Assembly (NCBI RefSeq): GCF_002240355.1
Contig: NZ_CP016353.1
Span: 3,336,501-3,400,500, forward strand
Reading direction: 5' to 3'
Length of the DNA stretch: 64,000 nt
From: Prauserella marina
GTDB lineage: Bacteria; Actinomycetota; Actinomycetes; Mycobacteriales; Pseudonocardiaceae
Shown: positions 17,050-25,547 of the stretch, piece after piece
Layout of the letters: each line of letters starts with the position of its first letter
Position numbering within the stretch: the stretch's first letter is position 1
Notes under the pieces: model-generated
The model's database searches: none
What the model saw: the letters and a program-made list of their open reading frames with translations, nothing else
Told to the model about the DNA's origin: nothing
Translations under genes and position numbers: made by a program

Positions 17050-18726
17050 TTACCGCCTTTCCAGGTAGCGGTGCACGAGCGCGACGGCCATGGCACCGTC
17101 GCCGACGGCCGAGGCGACCCGTTTCATGGAGTCGGCTCGCGCGTCGCCGGCGACGAACACCCCGGGGAGGCTGGTTTCCAGGTGGTAGGGCTCGCGGTCG
17201 AGATCCCAGCCCGCCGGCCTCCCGCCGTCCACGGCGAGATCGGGGCCAGCGAGCACGAATCCAGCCGCGTCGCGGGCCACGACCCCGTCGAGCCAATCGG
17301 TTCGCGGGGTGGCGCCGATGAAGACGAACAGCCACGACGAGTCGACGGCCCGCACGGCACCGCTCGGGGTGTGCCTGAGTTCGAGCCGTTCCAGGTGGCC
17401 GTTGCCGTGCGCCGCGACGACCTCGGTGCACGGCAGCACCTCGATGTTGGCCGTGCGGGAGATCTGCTCACTGAGGTAATGCGACATCGAGCTGGTCAGG
17501 GTGCGGCCGCGCAGCAGAATGGTCACCGAACGGGCCGTCCTCGCGAAATACACGGCGGCCTGTCCCGCGGAGTTGGCGCCGCCGACGACGTAGACGTCCT
17601 GGTCTGCGCAGTCGGGGGCCTCGGTGAGCGCCGAGCCGTAGAACACGCCCCTGCTGGTGAGTTCGCCGAGCCCCGGGGCGCCGAGCTGACGGTAGGACAC
17701 ACCGGTGGCGAGGATGATCGCGTGAGCGTGCAGTTCGCTGCCGTCGCTGAACCGCACGGCCCTCGCCGAACCCTTCGAACTCAGGCCGACGGCTTCCCGC
17801 GTGGTGAGCAGTTCCGCGCCGAACCTGCTCGCCTGCCTGCGGGCGCGGTCGGTGAGCTGGGAACCGGAGACCCCGTCGGGGAAGCCGAGGTAGTTCTCGA
17901 TGCGGGAACTCTGCCCGGCCTGGCCGCCGGTCGCGGTGCGTTCCACGAGCACGGTCCGCAGCCCCTCCGACGCCGCGTAGACCGCGGCACCGAGCCCGGC
18001 CGGTCCTCCGCCGATGACGATGACGTCGTAGAAGTCGGTGGAAGGGGTCGTCGGCAACCCGACCCTGGTGGCGAGTTCGGCATCGGTGGGCGCGATGAGC
18101 GCTTCCCCGCCGGGGGTGACGATCACCGGCAGGGTGAGGCCGTCGGCACCCGCCGCGTCGAGCAAGCGCCGTCCCTCCGGCTCGTCGGCGAGATACCAAC
18201 GGTAGGAAACCTGGTTGCGGGCCAGGAAGTCGCGCACCTCGTGGGAGCGGGCCGACCAGCGGTGCCCGACGATGCGGGTCTCGGTGACCGGACCGCGGTC
18301 GGAGCCGCGCCACGCCTCAAGCAGGCCGTCCACGACGGGGTAGAGCTTCTCCTCGGGCGGGTCCCACGGTTTGAGCAGGTAGTGGTCGAGGTCGACGAGG
18401 TTGATGGCGTCGATGGCGGCGCCGGTGTCGGCGTAGGCGGTGAGCAGCACGCGCCGTGCCGAGGGAAAGACGTCCATCGCCTGTTCGAGGAATTCGACCC
18501 CGGTCATGTCCGGCATCCGGTAGTCGGCCAGCAGTACCGCGACCTGCTCGCCGCGCAACGTCAGCTCGCGCAGCGCCTCAAGGGCCTGCACCGCGGATTC
18601 GGCCCTGACGATGCGGTTGTCCTGCCCGTAGCGGCGCCGCAGGTCGCGCGCCACCGCCCTGGAGATGCCGGGATCGTCGTCGACCGTGAGGATCACGGGC
18701 CGGGTCCTGGCGAGTGTTTCGGTCAC
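17050..18726 (-). CDS. response-regulator receiver fused to thioredoxin-reductase-like flavoprotein
   Basis: A 558-residue three-part fusion. Residues 8-135 are an intact receiver domain (acid pair in VDDD, phospho-acceptor Asp68, Thr96, Lys119). Residues 150-225 look glutaredoxin-like (RIVGHRWSARSHEV) but lack Cys-x-x-Cys. Residues 233-558 are a thioredoxin-reductase-like FAD/NADPH module (VIVIGGGPAGLG, VYVVGGANSAGQAA, GVFVAGDARAD). Its redox CxxC position reads G-S-A-L-T, so it cannot reduce thioredoxin classically. The GTG at 18726 best fits the receiver start. The kinase gene follows after 2 bases: phosphorylation probably controls flavin chemistry. Confidence 0.82.
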   Translation of the reverse strand: MTETLARTRPVILTVDDDPGISRAVARDLRRRYGQDNRIVRAESAVQALEALRELTLRGEQVAVLLADYRMPDMTGVEFLEQAMDVFPSARRVLLTAYADTGAAIDAINLVDLDHYLLKPWDPPEEKLYPVVDGLLEAWRGSDRGPVTETRIVGHRWSARSHEVRDFLARNQVSYRWYLADEPEGRRLLDAAGADGLTLPVIVTPGGEALIAPTDAELATRVGLPTTPSTDFYDVIVIGGGPAGLGAAVYAASEGLRTVLVERTATGGQAGQSSRIENYLGFPDGVSGSQLTDRARRQASRFGAELLTTREAVGLSSKGSARAVRFSDGSELHAHAIILATGVSYRQLGAPGLGELTSRGVFYGSALTEAPDCADQDVYVVGGANSAGQAAVYFARTARSVTILLRGRTLTSSMSHYLSEQISRTANIEVLPCTEVVAAHGNGHLERLELRHTPSGAVRAVDSSWLFVFIGATPRTDWLDGVVARDAAGFVLAGPDLAVDGGRPAGWDLDREPYHLETSLPGVFVAGDARADSMKRVASAVGDGAMAVALVHRYLERR

Positions 18727-18863
18727 GGCGTCGAGTATGCCCGTGACGGCGCGGCATGGCGTGGGCCAAAAGACCGTTCCGGGGCGTCGCGGCGGCGAAT
18801 AGTTCGGCAGTTCAGGTGACGCGGCAACGCGCACACCGGCGCGAACGCTTTTATTCTTTTTCC

Positions 18864-19337
18864 ATGTCCACAGAGGAAAAGGCATCCGCTCTGCTCAACG
18901 GGACTCACGTCGCGCTCGGCGGGCGATACGACCTCGCACGCGAGCGGGCCGTGGACGGCGAGCACGAGCGAAGGAGGCGGCTCGGGGTCTTCACATGGTT
19001 GTTCTGGGTCATCCTCGGATTCGTCGGCGGCTACTTCGCCGTGTACTTCCTTTCCCTTTTCGGGATCGCCGACTTCGGTTTCGACCAGGCGGCCGAACTG
19101 TTCAACGTGATCACGATCGCCATCGCGATCATCGCGTTCAGCCTCGCCTTCTACAGCCTGTACGCCAGCACCTCGGAGGACGACCCCGGCAGGACCTCTG
19201 CCGCTGCCGTGCCGTCACCGGAGGCCGCTGTCGCCGCCGTGCGGGAGGAAGAGCTGGTGCGCCGCCTTGCCTCGATCGAGCGGAAACTCGACGCGCTCGG
19301 CAAGGCAGGCGTGCCGAGCGCGCGTGAGCCTCGCTGA
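18864..19337 (+). CDS. small two-helix membrane protein, unknown function
   Basis: A 157-residue protein starting MSTEEKASALLNGTHV. It has two membrane segments, around residues 46-68 (WLFWVILGFVGGYFAVYFL) and 79-98 (FNVITIAIAIIAFSLAFYSL), then an Ala-rich linker and a charged C-terminal helix (EEELVRRLASIERKLDALG) likely to form a coiled coil. I do not recognise the family. It is divergent from the receiver-reductase gene, which may or may not be meaningful. Confidence 0.7.
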   Translation: MSTEEKASALLNGTHVALGGRYDLARERAVDGEHERRRRLGVFTWLFWVILGFVGGYFAVYFLSLFGIADFGFDQAAELFNVITIAIAIIAFSLAFYSLYASTSEDDPGRTSAAAVPSPEAAVAAVREEELVRRLASIERKLDALGKAGVPSAREPR

Positions 19338-19368
19338 GCCGCCCGGCGTGGGTGGTTCAGCGAGGCTC
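19326..19368. terminator. strong hairpin terminator spanning a stop codon
   Basis: GAGCCTCGCTGA (19326-19337) pairs perfectly with TCAGCGAGGCTC (19357-19368), and six more pairs including G-T extend the stem to about 18 bp with a 7-base loop. The TGA stop of the membrane protein is inside the left arm. Serves both convergent genes. Confidence 0.75.
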
Positions 19369-19377
19369 CGCCCGGTT

Positions 19378-20211
19378 TCAGATGATGTCCCTTCGGCGGA
19401 AGAGCCAGGCACCGAGCAAGGTGAACCCGATGAGGTAGGCCGCGATCACGAGGGTGGCCTGCGGCGCGGCGGCGAGCGCATCGACCCCTGGGGTGCCTCG
19501 TGGCGCGCCCAGCGCGGCGACCAGCGATCCCGCGTTCGGCCCGGGCAGGCCCAGTTGCAGGTCGGCGACCCAATCCAGCAGGGGAGCCGCGACGACGGCG
19601 AGCAGATTCTGCACCGCCAGCAGCCACACCAGCCCGAGACCGATGGGCAGCGCGACCCCTCGGAACGCGACCGCGAGCACGACGCCGAGCATGGCCCACA
19701 TGGTGATGATCAGCCAGCCACCACCCGCTCCGAGCAGGACCGTGGACACCGAGGGCCAGTGCGGCGGCTGATCCTTGAGCACGCCGACGAGTGCCGCTGC
19801 CGCCGCGCCCGTGGCCAGCAACGTCATGATCGACACGAGTGTTCCCAGCGTCAGCACGGCGATCTTGGCCGCGAGGACGGTGAACCTGCTCGGCCCTTGC
19901 GCGAGAACCGTTTTCCAGCTTTCCCAGTTGTATTCGCTGCCCGCGACGAGAACGCCGAAGATCATGGCGAGCGCGCCGAGGAACAACGGGGTGCCCGCGA
20001 TGACGTTGCCGACGAACGCGGGCGGCAGCATCGCCGCGACACCCCTTCCGTTCGTGACCCCCGCTGGAGTGTCGGCGAGCCCGAGGTAGGGGATGAGGTA
20101 GGCGAAGGTGAGCGTGAGGAACACCGCGACGGCCAGCAGCAGCCAGTGTGCGGGCCGCTTTCGTTGTTTGATCAGCTCGGCCCTGATGTTGGTGGCGAGG
20201 TCAGTGCGCAT
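19378..20211 (-). CDS. ABC-2 type transporter permease
   Basis: A 277-residue, about six-helix permease. The N-terminus (NIRAELIKQRKRPAHWLLL) and the loop GSEYNWESWKTVLAQGPSRF are typical of ABC-2 permeases that pair with bacitracin-type ATPases. It ends in RRRDI, common in this group. GGAGG lies before the ATG and the start overlaps the upstream ATPase gene by 11 bases, so it is translated together with it. Exported substrate unknown. Confidence 0.82.
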   Translation of the reverse strand: MRTDLATNIRAELIKQRKRPAHWLLLAVAVFLTLTFAYLIPYLGLADTPAGVTNGRGVAAMLPPAFVGNVIAGTPLFLGALAMIFGVLVAGSEYNWESWKTVLAQGPSRFTVLAAKIAVLTLGTLVSIMTLLATGAAAAALVGVLKDQPPHWPSVSTVLLGAGGGWLIITMWAMLGVVLAVAFRGVALPIGLGLVWLLAVQNLLAVVAAPLLDWVADLQLGLPGPNAGSLVAALGAPRGTPGVDALAAAPQATLVIAAYLIGFTLLGAWLFRRRDII

Positions 20212-21103
20212 GGGGGTCGCCTCCGCTTCCGGTGAGTTCGAGGAACGTGCGTTCGAGGTCCGGTTCGCAGCGGTGCAGTTCCCGCACGGCGAGTCCGGCG
20301 TTGACGAGCTCGGCGTTGATGCGCGGCACCATGTCGTCGGTGGTGTCGAGGTAGAGCGCGTCGCCGTCCTCGGTGATCCGGTCGGCGCCGATCATGGCCG
20401 CGACGCGTTCGCGCGCGGCGGGAAGCGGATCGGCGATCACGCGCAGTCCGGCCGAGGACAACTCGGCGACCGACAGCTGCGAGACGAGCCTGCCGGCCGA
20501 GATCATGCCGACGCGGTCGCAGATCTGCTGCACCTCACCGAGCAGGTGACTGGACAGCAGCACGGTACGGCCGTCGTCGGCGAGCCGTCGGATGGTGGCG
20601 CGAATGTCGGCCATCCCGGCGGGGTCGAGTCCGTTGGTGGGTTCATCGAGGATGAGCAGCGCCGGATCCTTGAGCAGCGCGGCGGCGAGCCCGAGTCGTT
20701 GTTTCATGCCGAGGGAGTAGGTGCCATAGCGGTCACCCGCTCTGTCGGCGAGGTCCACGATGCGCAGTACGGTGGCGACCCTGCGGGAATCGGCACCGGC
20801 GTGGGCGGCGAGGACGCGCAGGTTGTCGCGCCCGGAAAGGTAAGGATAAAAGGCGGGGCCTTCGATGAGCGCGCCGACCCGGTCGAGGTAGTGGGGGCCG
20901 GGCACGGCACCGAACAGCCGGATGGTGCCCGAGGTCGGCTTGATGAGGCCGAGCAGCATGCGCAGCGTGGTCGTCTTGCCCGCTCCGTTGGGGCCGAGAA
21001 AGCCGTACACCTCGCCGGTGCGGACGGTGAGGTCGAGGTCGGTCACCGCGGTGATGGGACCGTAGCGTTTGGTCAGTGCGCTGGTTTCGACGGGACTGGT
21101 CAT
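20201..21103 (-). CDS. ABC transporter ATP-binding protein (drug-export type)
   Basis: This 300-residue ATPase has all motifs: Walker A GPNGAGKTTTLR, signature YSLGMKQRLGLA, Walker B LLILDEPTNGLDP and switch His in LLSSHLL. The YSLGMKQR signature and GLDPAGM mark the bacitracin/lantibiotic-immunity-like export subfamily. Residues about 220-300 form the extra C-terminal domain usual there. With the overlapping permease it makes a complete exporter. No two-component system is adjacent. Confidence 0.87.
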   Translation of the reverse strand: MTSPVETSALTKRYGPITAVTDLDLTVRTGEVYGFLGPNGAGKTTTLRMLLGLIKPTSGTIRLFGAVPGPHYLDRVGALIEGPAFYPYLSGRDNLRVLAAHAGADSRRVATVLRIVDLADRAGDRYGTYSLGMKQRLGLAAALLKDPALLILDEPTNGLDPAGMADIRATIRRLADDGRTVLLSSHLLGEVQQICDRVGMISAGRLVSQLSVAELSSAGLRVIADPLPAARERVAAMIGADRITEDGDALYLDTTDDMVPRINAELVNAGLAVRELHRCEPDLERTFLELTGSGGDPHAH

Positions 21104-21372
21104 GGTCGCGGCTTTCGTTCGCTGGTGAAGGTGGTTCCATCCTTGGCCTCGCCGAGGGGCGCGTCGTCGGCCGGTGAGCGTGTCTTGCCGCTACGTCGGA
21201 GCGCGTAGCCGCGAGTGTCTTCCTGCCGTCGTGCTTCGGTGGGATGACCCACGAAAGGCTCACACCTGCGGTAATGGCCCGTCGTAGCCCGGCGCGCACC
21301 CGTCCGCGCGCCTAGCCTGCGAGCACATTCATGTATCGGCACGGAAAACGTTCATCGGGGTGCGAGGTAAGA

Positions 21373-22716
21373 GTGCGGACTTCCCGGAAATTGCCCCTGC
21401 TGGCTGTGGTGGCGCTGGCGCTGCTGTGGCTGATCCTGTCCGGCAGGGAAGACGAAGGTCAGGACACTCGGGTGTCGGAGGGGCGAGCGGGGGAACAGGG
21501 CACGCAAAAGGAAACCCCCGAACCCGAGCAGCGTCCAGGTCGCCCGATCGGCGATGGGTCCACGTCGGACACCGGCGCTCAGCCCGGCCGCATGGAGGTG
21601 AGCAAACTGGCTCCCGGCCAGCGGCCGCCGCAGTTCGTCGTGTTCTCCTGGGACGGCGCGGGGGAGGACGATCAGGCGCTGTTCTCCCATTTCCGCGAGG
21701 TCGCCAAGGAAACCAACGCGAACATGACGTTCTTCCTCAGCGGCATCTACCTGCTGCCGGAGTCCGAACGCGACCGTTACCGTCCGCCAGGCAAGCCCGT
21801 CGGTGCTTCGGACATCGGCTACCTCGGTGACGCCGAGATCCGTGCGACGCTCAAGCAGCTTCGGGGCGCCTGGCTGGAGGGGCACGAGATCGGGACGCAC
21901 TTCAACGGGCATTTCTGCGGCCCCAGTGGTGGCTCATCATGGTCCGAACAGGACTGGATCAGCGAAACCGAGCAAGCCCGCGAATTGGTGCAGACCTGGC
22001 GGACGACGACGGGATTCACCGACATTCCGCCGCTGCCCTTCGATTATTCGAAGGAACTGATCGGTGGCAGGGCACCCTGTCTCGAAGGCCAGCAGGCGTT
22101 GTTGCGCGCCGCGCCGAAGCTCGGTTTCCGCTACGACGCGAGCTCTCCTGGCGGGCACCAGATGTGGCCGCAGAAGGTCAACGGGATCTGGGACCTCCCG
22201 CTGCAACAGCTTCCCTTCCCCGGCAACTCCTTCGAAGTGCTGTCGATGGACTACAACATCATGTACAACCAGTCGCAGACCACGACCGGCAGCAAGGCCA
22301 AGCACGCCACGTGGGAAGACCAGGCATACGAGACCTTCATGGGCGGCTTCGAAAGGGCCTACGAAGGCAACAGGGCACCACTGCTCATCGGCAACCACTT
22401 CGAGTCGTGGAACGGCGGCATCTACATGAAGGCCATCGAGCGCACGATGCGTTCGGTGTGCACCAAACCGGAAGTGCGCTGCGTGAGTTTCCGCGACCTT
22501 GTCGACTGGCTCGACGCGCAGGACCCCAAGGTGCTGGCCAAGCTCTCCGAGTTGCAGGTCGGCGCGAAGCCCGACTGGGCGAGCTATCTCGCGGGGCCCC
22601 AGGACAAGCCGACGCCCTCGACGCCGCCGAAGGGCCCGGAGACGGCCAAGGCCGGTGTTCCCCGCAGGGGCGGGCGCAGGCTCGGCGACCGCGCGGTCTG
22701 GGTGCGGCGCAACTAG
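21373..22716 (+). CDS. exported polysaccharide-deacetylase-like protein
   Basis: A 447-residue protein starting at GTG with GAGG 6 bases upstream. A single N-terminal membrane segment (LPLLAVVALALLWLILSG) anchors or exports it, followed by a charged, disordered linker to about residue 80. The catalytic part shows VFSWDGAGED as the metal-binding Asp region and EIGTHFNGHFCG as the His-x3-4-His region of NodB-fold enzymes, which deacetylate cell-wall or other glycans. The tail is Pro/Lys-rich. A TAGCCT -10-like box lies about 60 bases upstream. Confidence 0.72.
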   Translation: MRTSRKLPLLAVVALALLWLILSGREDEGQDTRVSEGRAGEQGTQKETPEPEQRPGRPIGDGSTSDTGAQPGRMEVSKLAPGQRPPQFVVFSWDGAGEDDQALFSHFREVAKETNANMTFFLSGIYLLPESERDRYRPPGKPVGASDIGYLGDAEIRATLKQLRGAWLEGHEIGTHFNGHFCGPSGGSSWSEQDWISETEQARELVQTWRTTTGFTDIPPLPFDYSKELIGGRAPCLEGQQALLRAAPKLGFRYDASSPGGHQMWPQKVNGIWDLPLQQLPFPGNSFEVLSMDYNIMYNQSQTTTGSKAKHATWEDQAYETFMGGFERAYEGNRAPLLIGNHFESWNGGIYMKAIERTMRSVCTKPEVRCVSFRDLVDWLDAQDPKVLAKLSELQVGAKPDWASYLAGPQDKPTPSTPPKGPETAKAGVPRRGGRRLGDRAVWVRRN

Positions 22717-22723
22717 GACCGGA

Positions 22724-22756
22724 GTGTGCCGGGGGCGCGGACGGCCCCCGGCACAC
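22724..22756. terminator. bidirectional hairpin terminator
   Basis: GTGTGCCGGGGGC (22724-22736) and GCCCCCGGCACAC (22744-22756) form a perfect 13-bp stem with a 7-base loop between the convergent deacetylase and YciO genes. Confidence 0.8.
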
Positions 22757-22762
22757 CGGGGA

Positions 22763-23383
22763 TCACTCGAAGCGGCCGGGGTCTCCCGCGCCTCGGCGCA
22801 CGATTTCCGGTTCGCCGGAGGAGAAGTCGACGACCGTGGTGGGTTCGGTGCCGCAGTCACCGGAGTCGATCACCGCGTCGAGTACGTGGTCGAGTTCTTC
22901 CTTGATCTCCCAGCCCTGGGTCAGCGGCTCGGCTTCTCCCGGCAGCAGCAGCGTGCTCGACAACAGCGGCTCGCCGAGCTCTGCCAGCAGAGCTTGGGTG
23001 GTGACGTGGGCGGGGATGCGCACGCCGACCGTTTTCTTCTTGGGGTGCAGCAGCCTGCGCGGCACTTCCTTGGTGGCGGGCAGGATGAACGTGTAGCTGC
23101 CGGGGGTGGCCGCCTTGATGGCCCTGAACACGTTGTTGTCGATGTGCACGAGTTGACCGAGCTGGGCGAAATCGCGGCAGACGAGGGTGAAATGGTGCCG
23201 CGCGTCGAGGTGCCTGATGGTGGTGATCCGTTCGACGCCGTCCTGGTTGCCTGGCCGGCAACCGAGCGCGAAGCACGAGTCGGTGGGATAGGCGATGAGT
23301 CCGTTGTCGCGGATGATCTCGGCAACCTGCTTGATCGCCCTTGGTTGCGGGTTGTCGGGGTGCACGTCGAAGTACTTCGCCAT
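22763..23383 (-). CDS. YciO/YrdC/Sua5 family protein
   Basis: This 206-residue protein carries the YrdC fold signature: GLIAYPTDSCFALGCRPGN, HHFTLVCRDFAQL, GSYTFILPATKEVPRRL and KTVGVRIPAH. Sua5/YrdC enzymes make threonylcarbamoyl-AMP for tRNA t6A; the YciO branch, which this resembles by length and KKKTVG motif, has an RNA-linked but less certain role. TATGCT about 8 bases before the ATG and the lack of a ribosome site suggest leaderless translation. Confidence 0.78.
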   Translation of the reverse strand: MAKYFDVHPDNPQPRAIKQVAEIIRDNGLIAYPTDSCFALGCRPGNQDGVERITTIRHLDARHHFTLVCRDFAQLGQLVHIDNNVFRAIKAATPGSYTFILPATKEVPRRLLHPKKKTVGVRIPAHVTTQALLAELGEPLLSSTLLLPGEAEPLTQGWEIKEELDHVLDAVIDSGDCGTEPTTVVDFSSGEPEIVRRGAGDPGRFE

Positions 23384-23559
23384 CCGTGCAGCATAGGGTG
23401 ATCGGCTCGCGCCGACGATCGGGGAAGCCGGTCAGTCGTCGCGTCACCGACCGAGGGACCCAGCCCCGAGTGGGATGGGACACCGGCGATGGAGCGATGA
23501 GTCGCGGCGCTCGGTGCCGTATATCCGGGTGTTCACATCGATCACCAGGAGGTCACCGG

Positions 23560-24156
23560 ATGTCTCGACTGCTCGCCTACGAATTCTTGTCCCTGGACGG
23601 CCACTTCGAGGGTCCAGAGGGGCACGAGATGGATTTCGTCACCCAGCGATTCAGCAGGGGAATCGAGGAAGACCTGGCCGCCCAGTACGGCGAGGTCGGG
23701 GCTTTCGTCATGGGCCGCACGACATTCGATTCGCTCGCCGGGTACTGGCCGACCGCCGCCGCGGCGCGGGAGTACTTGGTCGACTACATGAACGCGATAC
23801 CGAAACTGGTCGTTTCGAACAAGACGGACGTGTCCGCGTGGCCCAACTCCGAACACCTCGGCCCGGATTGGTTGTCCGCGCTGGCTGAACGCAAGAGGAA
23901 GGACTCGGCCGATCTCATGATCATCGGATCGGCCTCGGTGGTGCGGGAGCTGACGGCCCGCCGCTTGATCGACGAGTACCGCATCTTGCTCTTTCCCCGC
24001 GTGCTCAGTACCGGACGTCCGTTGTTCGCCGCCGGCAAGGAGGGAATCGAACTCACCCTCACCGACCTCCGCAGGCACGAGCACGGCGTCCTTGAGCTGC
24101 GCTACCAGCCGACCGGCGGCCCCGATTCGGCAGCGGAGCCGCCACGCCTCAGTTGA
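23560..24156 (+). CDS. dihydrofolate reductase-like (RibD C-terminal domain) protein
   Basis: This 198-residue protein has the DHFR/RibD reductase fold: AYEFLSLDGHFEGPEG at the start, FVMGRTTFDSLAGYW, KLVVSNKTD, LMIIGSASVVRELTA and EYRILLFPRVLSTGRPLF. Members bind NADPH; most, like this one, have no assigned substrate and are unlikely to be the true folate enzyme. CAGGAGG lies 7 bases before the ATG. Its 3' end overlaps the convergent ABC ATPase gene by 8 bases. Confidence 0.8.
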   Translation: MSRLLAYEFLSLDGHFEGPEGHEMDFVTQRFSRGIEEDLAAQYGEVGAFVMGRTTFDSLAGYWPTAAAAREYLVDYMNAIPKLVVSNKTDVSAWPNSEHLGPDWLSALAERKRKDSADLMIIGSASVVRELTARRLIDEYRILLFPRVLSTGRPLFAAGKEGIELTLTDLRRHEHGVLELRYQPTGGPDSAAEPPRLS

Positions 24157-24868
24157 CGGCGGGGCCGGACTCGGTGAGCACACCCTCCTTGAGCGCGACT
24201 CTGCGGTCGGCGATGCGGTGCACCTGGGCGTCGTGGGTCGCCACGATCACCGCGGCCCCCTCGTCCGCGCAGCGGCGTAGCAACGCGAGCACGGCGGGTG
24301 TGGTCCCGGCGTCCAGGTGCGCGGTCGGCTCGTCGGTGAGCAGGACCGTCGGCCGCGCGGCGACCGCTCTGGCCAGCGCGGCCCGCTGCTGCTGTCCGAA
24401 AGACACTTCGAGCGGGTAGCGGTCACCGAGCTGATCGATGCGCAGTTCGGTCAGCAGCGCGTTCACCCGGGCTGTCACGGCCGTCGAGTCGACCGACCGC
24501 GCTCCACCACGCAGCCGCAGTGGCAGCGCCACGTTCTCGGCGATGGTCAGCTCGCCCGCGAGCCCCAGCGCCTGCGGCAGGACCGCGCACGTCGTCCACG
24601 GGGTGTCCGCGCCGATCGGCTCACCGTCGAACAGCACTGTCCCCGAGTCCGGCGCGTCGAAACCGCACAGCAGGGCCAGCAGCGAACTCTTGCCCGAACC
24701 CGACCGGCCGGACACCGTCACCAGCTCCCCGCCCCGGACGCTGAGTTCCAGTCCGCGCAACACGTCGACGTCGCCGCCTGGGTGCGGGAAGCTGCGGCGC
24801 AGTCCGGTGACCCGCAGCGCGGCGGCCCGGTACTGGCCGGTCTCAGTACCGGTACTGGTCGAGGTCAT
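24149..24868 (-). CDS. ABC ATPase with altered signature motif (second ATPase of the operon)
   Basis: A 239-residue MacB/LolD-type ATPase: Walker A SGRSGSGKSSLL, Walker B VLLTDEPTAHLD and switch VATHD are normal. The signature reads EVSFGQQQRAAL instead of LSGGQQQR, with Phe in place of the first Gly, which may lower or abolish one ATP site. Start at 24868 has AAGGAG upstream and overlaps the previous ATPase gene by 26 bases. Third gene of the permease-ATPase-ATPase operon; the two ATPases may form a heterodimer. Confidence 0.8.
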   Translation of the reverse strand: MTSTSTGTETGQYRAAALRVTGLRRSFPHPGGDVDVLRGLELSVRGGELVTVSGRSGSGKSSLLALLCGFDAPDSGTVLFDGEPIGADTPWTTCAVLPQALGLAGELTIAENVALPLRLRGGARSVDSTAVTARVNALLTELRIDQLGDRYPLEVSFGQQQRAALARAVAARPTVLLTDEPTAHLDAGTTPAVLALLRRCADEGAAVIVATHDAQVHRIADRRVALKEGVLTESGPAVN

Positions 24869-25547
24869 GTTCCCGCACTCCTTCCAGCCGCCCGTCACGA
24901 AGCAGCGCCACCCTTGATGCCAGTTCGATGAGCCGCTCGTCGTGTGAGGTCGCCAGCACGGCGTAGTCCTGGCCGACGAGGTAGCGCACGGTGTCCAGCA
25001 CGAGATCCGCCGAGGCTTCGTCGAGTTGCGAGGTCGGTTCGTCGGCCAGGATCACCGCGCACTGGCGGGCAAGCGTGCAGCCGAACGCGAGCCGTTGTTG
25101 CTGGCCTCCCGACAATGCCGATACCCGCCACGATCCGGTGCCGTCGAGACCGAGCCTGCCGAGGATGTCCTCGGGTTCACAGCGCTGACCGGCCGACTGG
25201 GCGGCGGCCCGCAGGTTGTCGGCCACGTCGAGGTGTTCGAAGAGGTTGTCGATGGGATTCTGGAAAACCAGGCCGAGCTGGTCGCGCCGCAGTGCCCTTC
25301 GCTGCCGGTTGTTCAGTGTTCCCACGTCGGTGCTGGCGAAGGTGAGGTCACCGCGGGCGGGCCGTTCGAACAGCCCGAGCACCCGGAGCAACGTGGACTT
25401 GCCCGAACCGGAAGGGCCTGCCAGCACGGTCAGACCGGTGCGCGGGATGTCGAGGGTGATGTCGTGCACGCCGGTCACGGTGCCTGCCGGGGTGCTGTAG
25501 TCGACGCCGACGCCTTCGAGCCGGTAGATCGGTGGTGGTTCAAGCAC
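24843..25547 (-). CDS. ABC transporter ATP-binding protein (MacB/LolD type)
   Basis: A 234-residue ATPase with canonical motifs: Walker A GPSGSGKSTLLR, Q-loop GLVFQNPIDNL, signature ALSGGQQQRLAF, Walker B VILADEPTSQLDEAS and switch LATSHD. It belongs to the family serving FtsX-like permeases and overlaps the 3' end of the large permease gene by 8 bases. It likely works with that permease and with the second, signature-altered ATPase encoded next. Confidence 0.87.
   Translation of the reverse strand: MLEPPPIYRLEGVGVDYSTPAGTVTGVHDITLDIPRTGLTVLAGPSGSGKSTLLRVLGLFERPARGDLTFASTDVGTLNNRQRRALRRDQLGLVFQNPIDNLFEHLDVADNLRAAAQSAGQRCEPEDILGRLGLDGTGSWRVSALSGGQQQRLAFGCTLARQCAVILADEPTSQLDEASADLVLDTVRYLVGQDYAVLATSHDERLIELASRVALLRDGRLEGVREHDLDQYRY

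Noticed and set aside
17071-18819. A 582-codon plus-strand frame
   Set aside because: Antisense to the receiver-reductase fusion, low-complexity Gly/Arg/Glu composition, no start signal.
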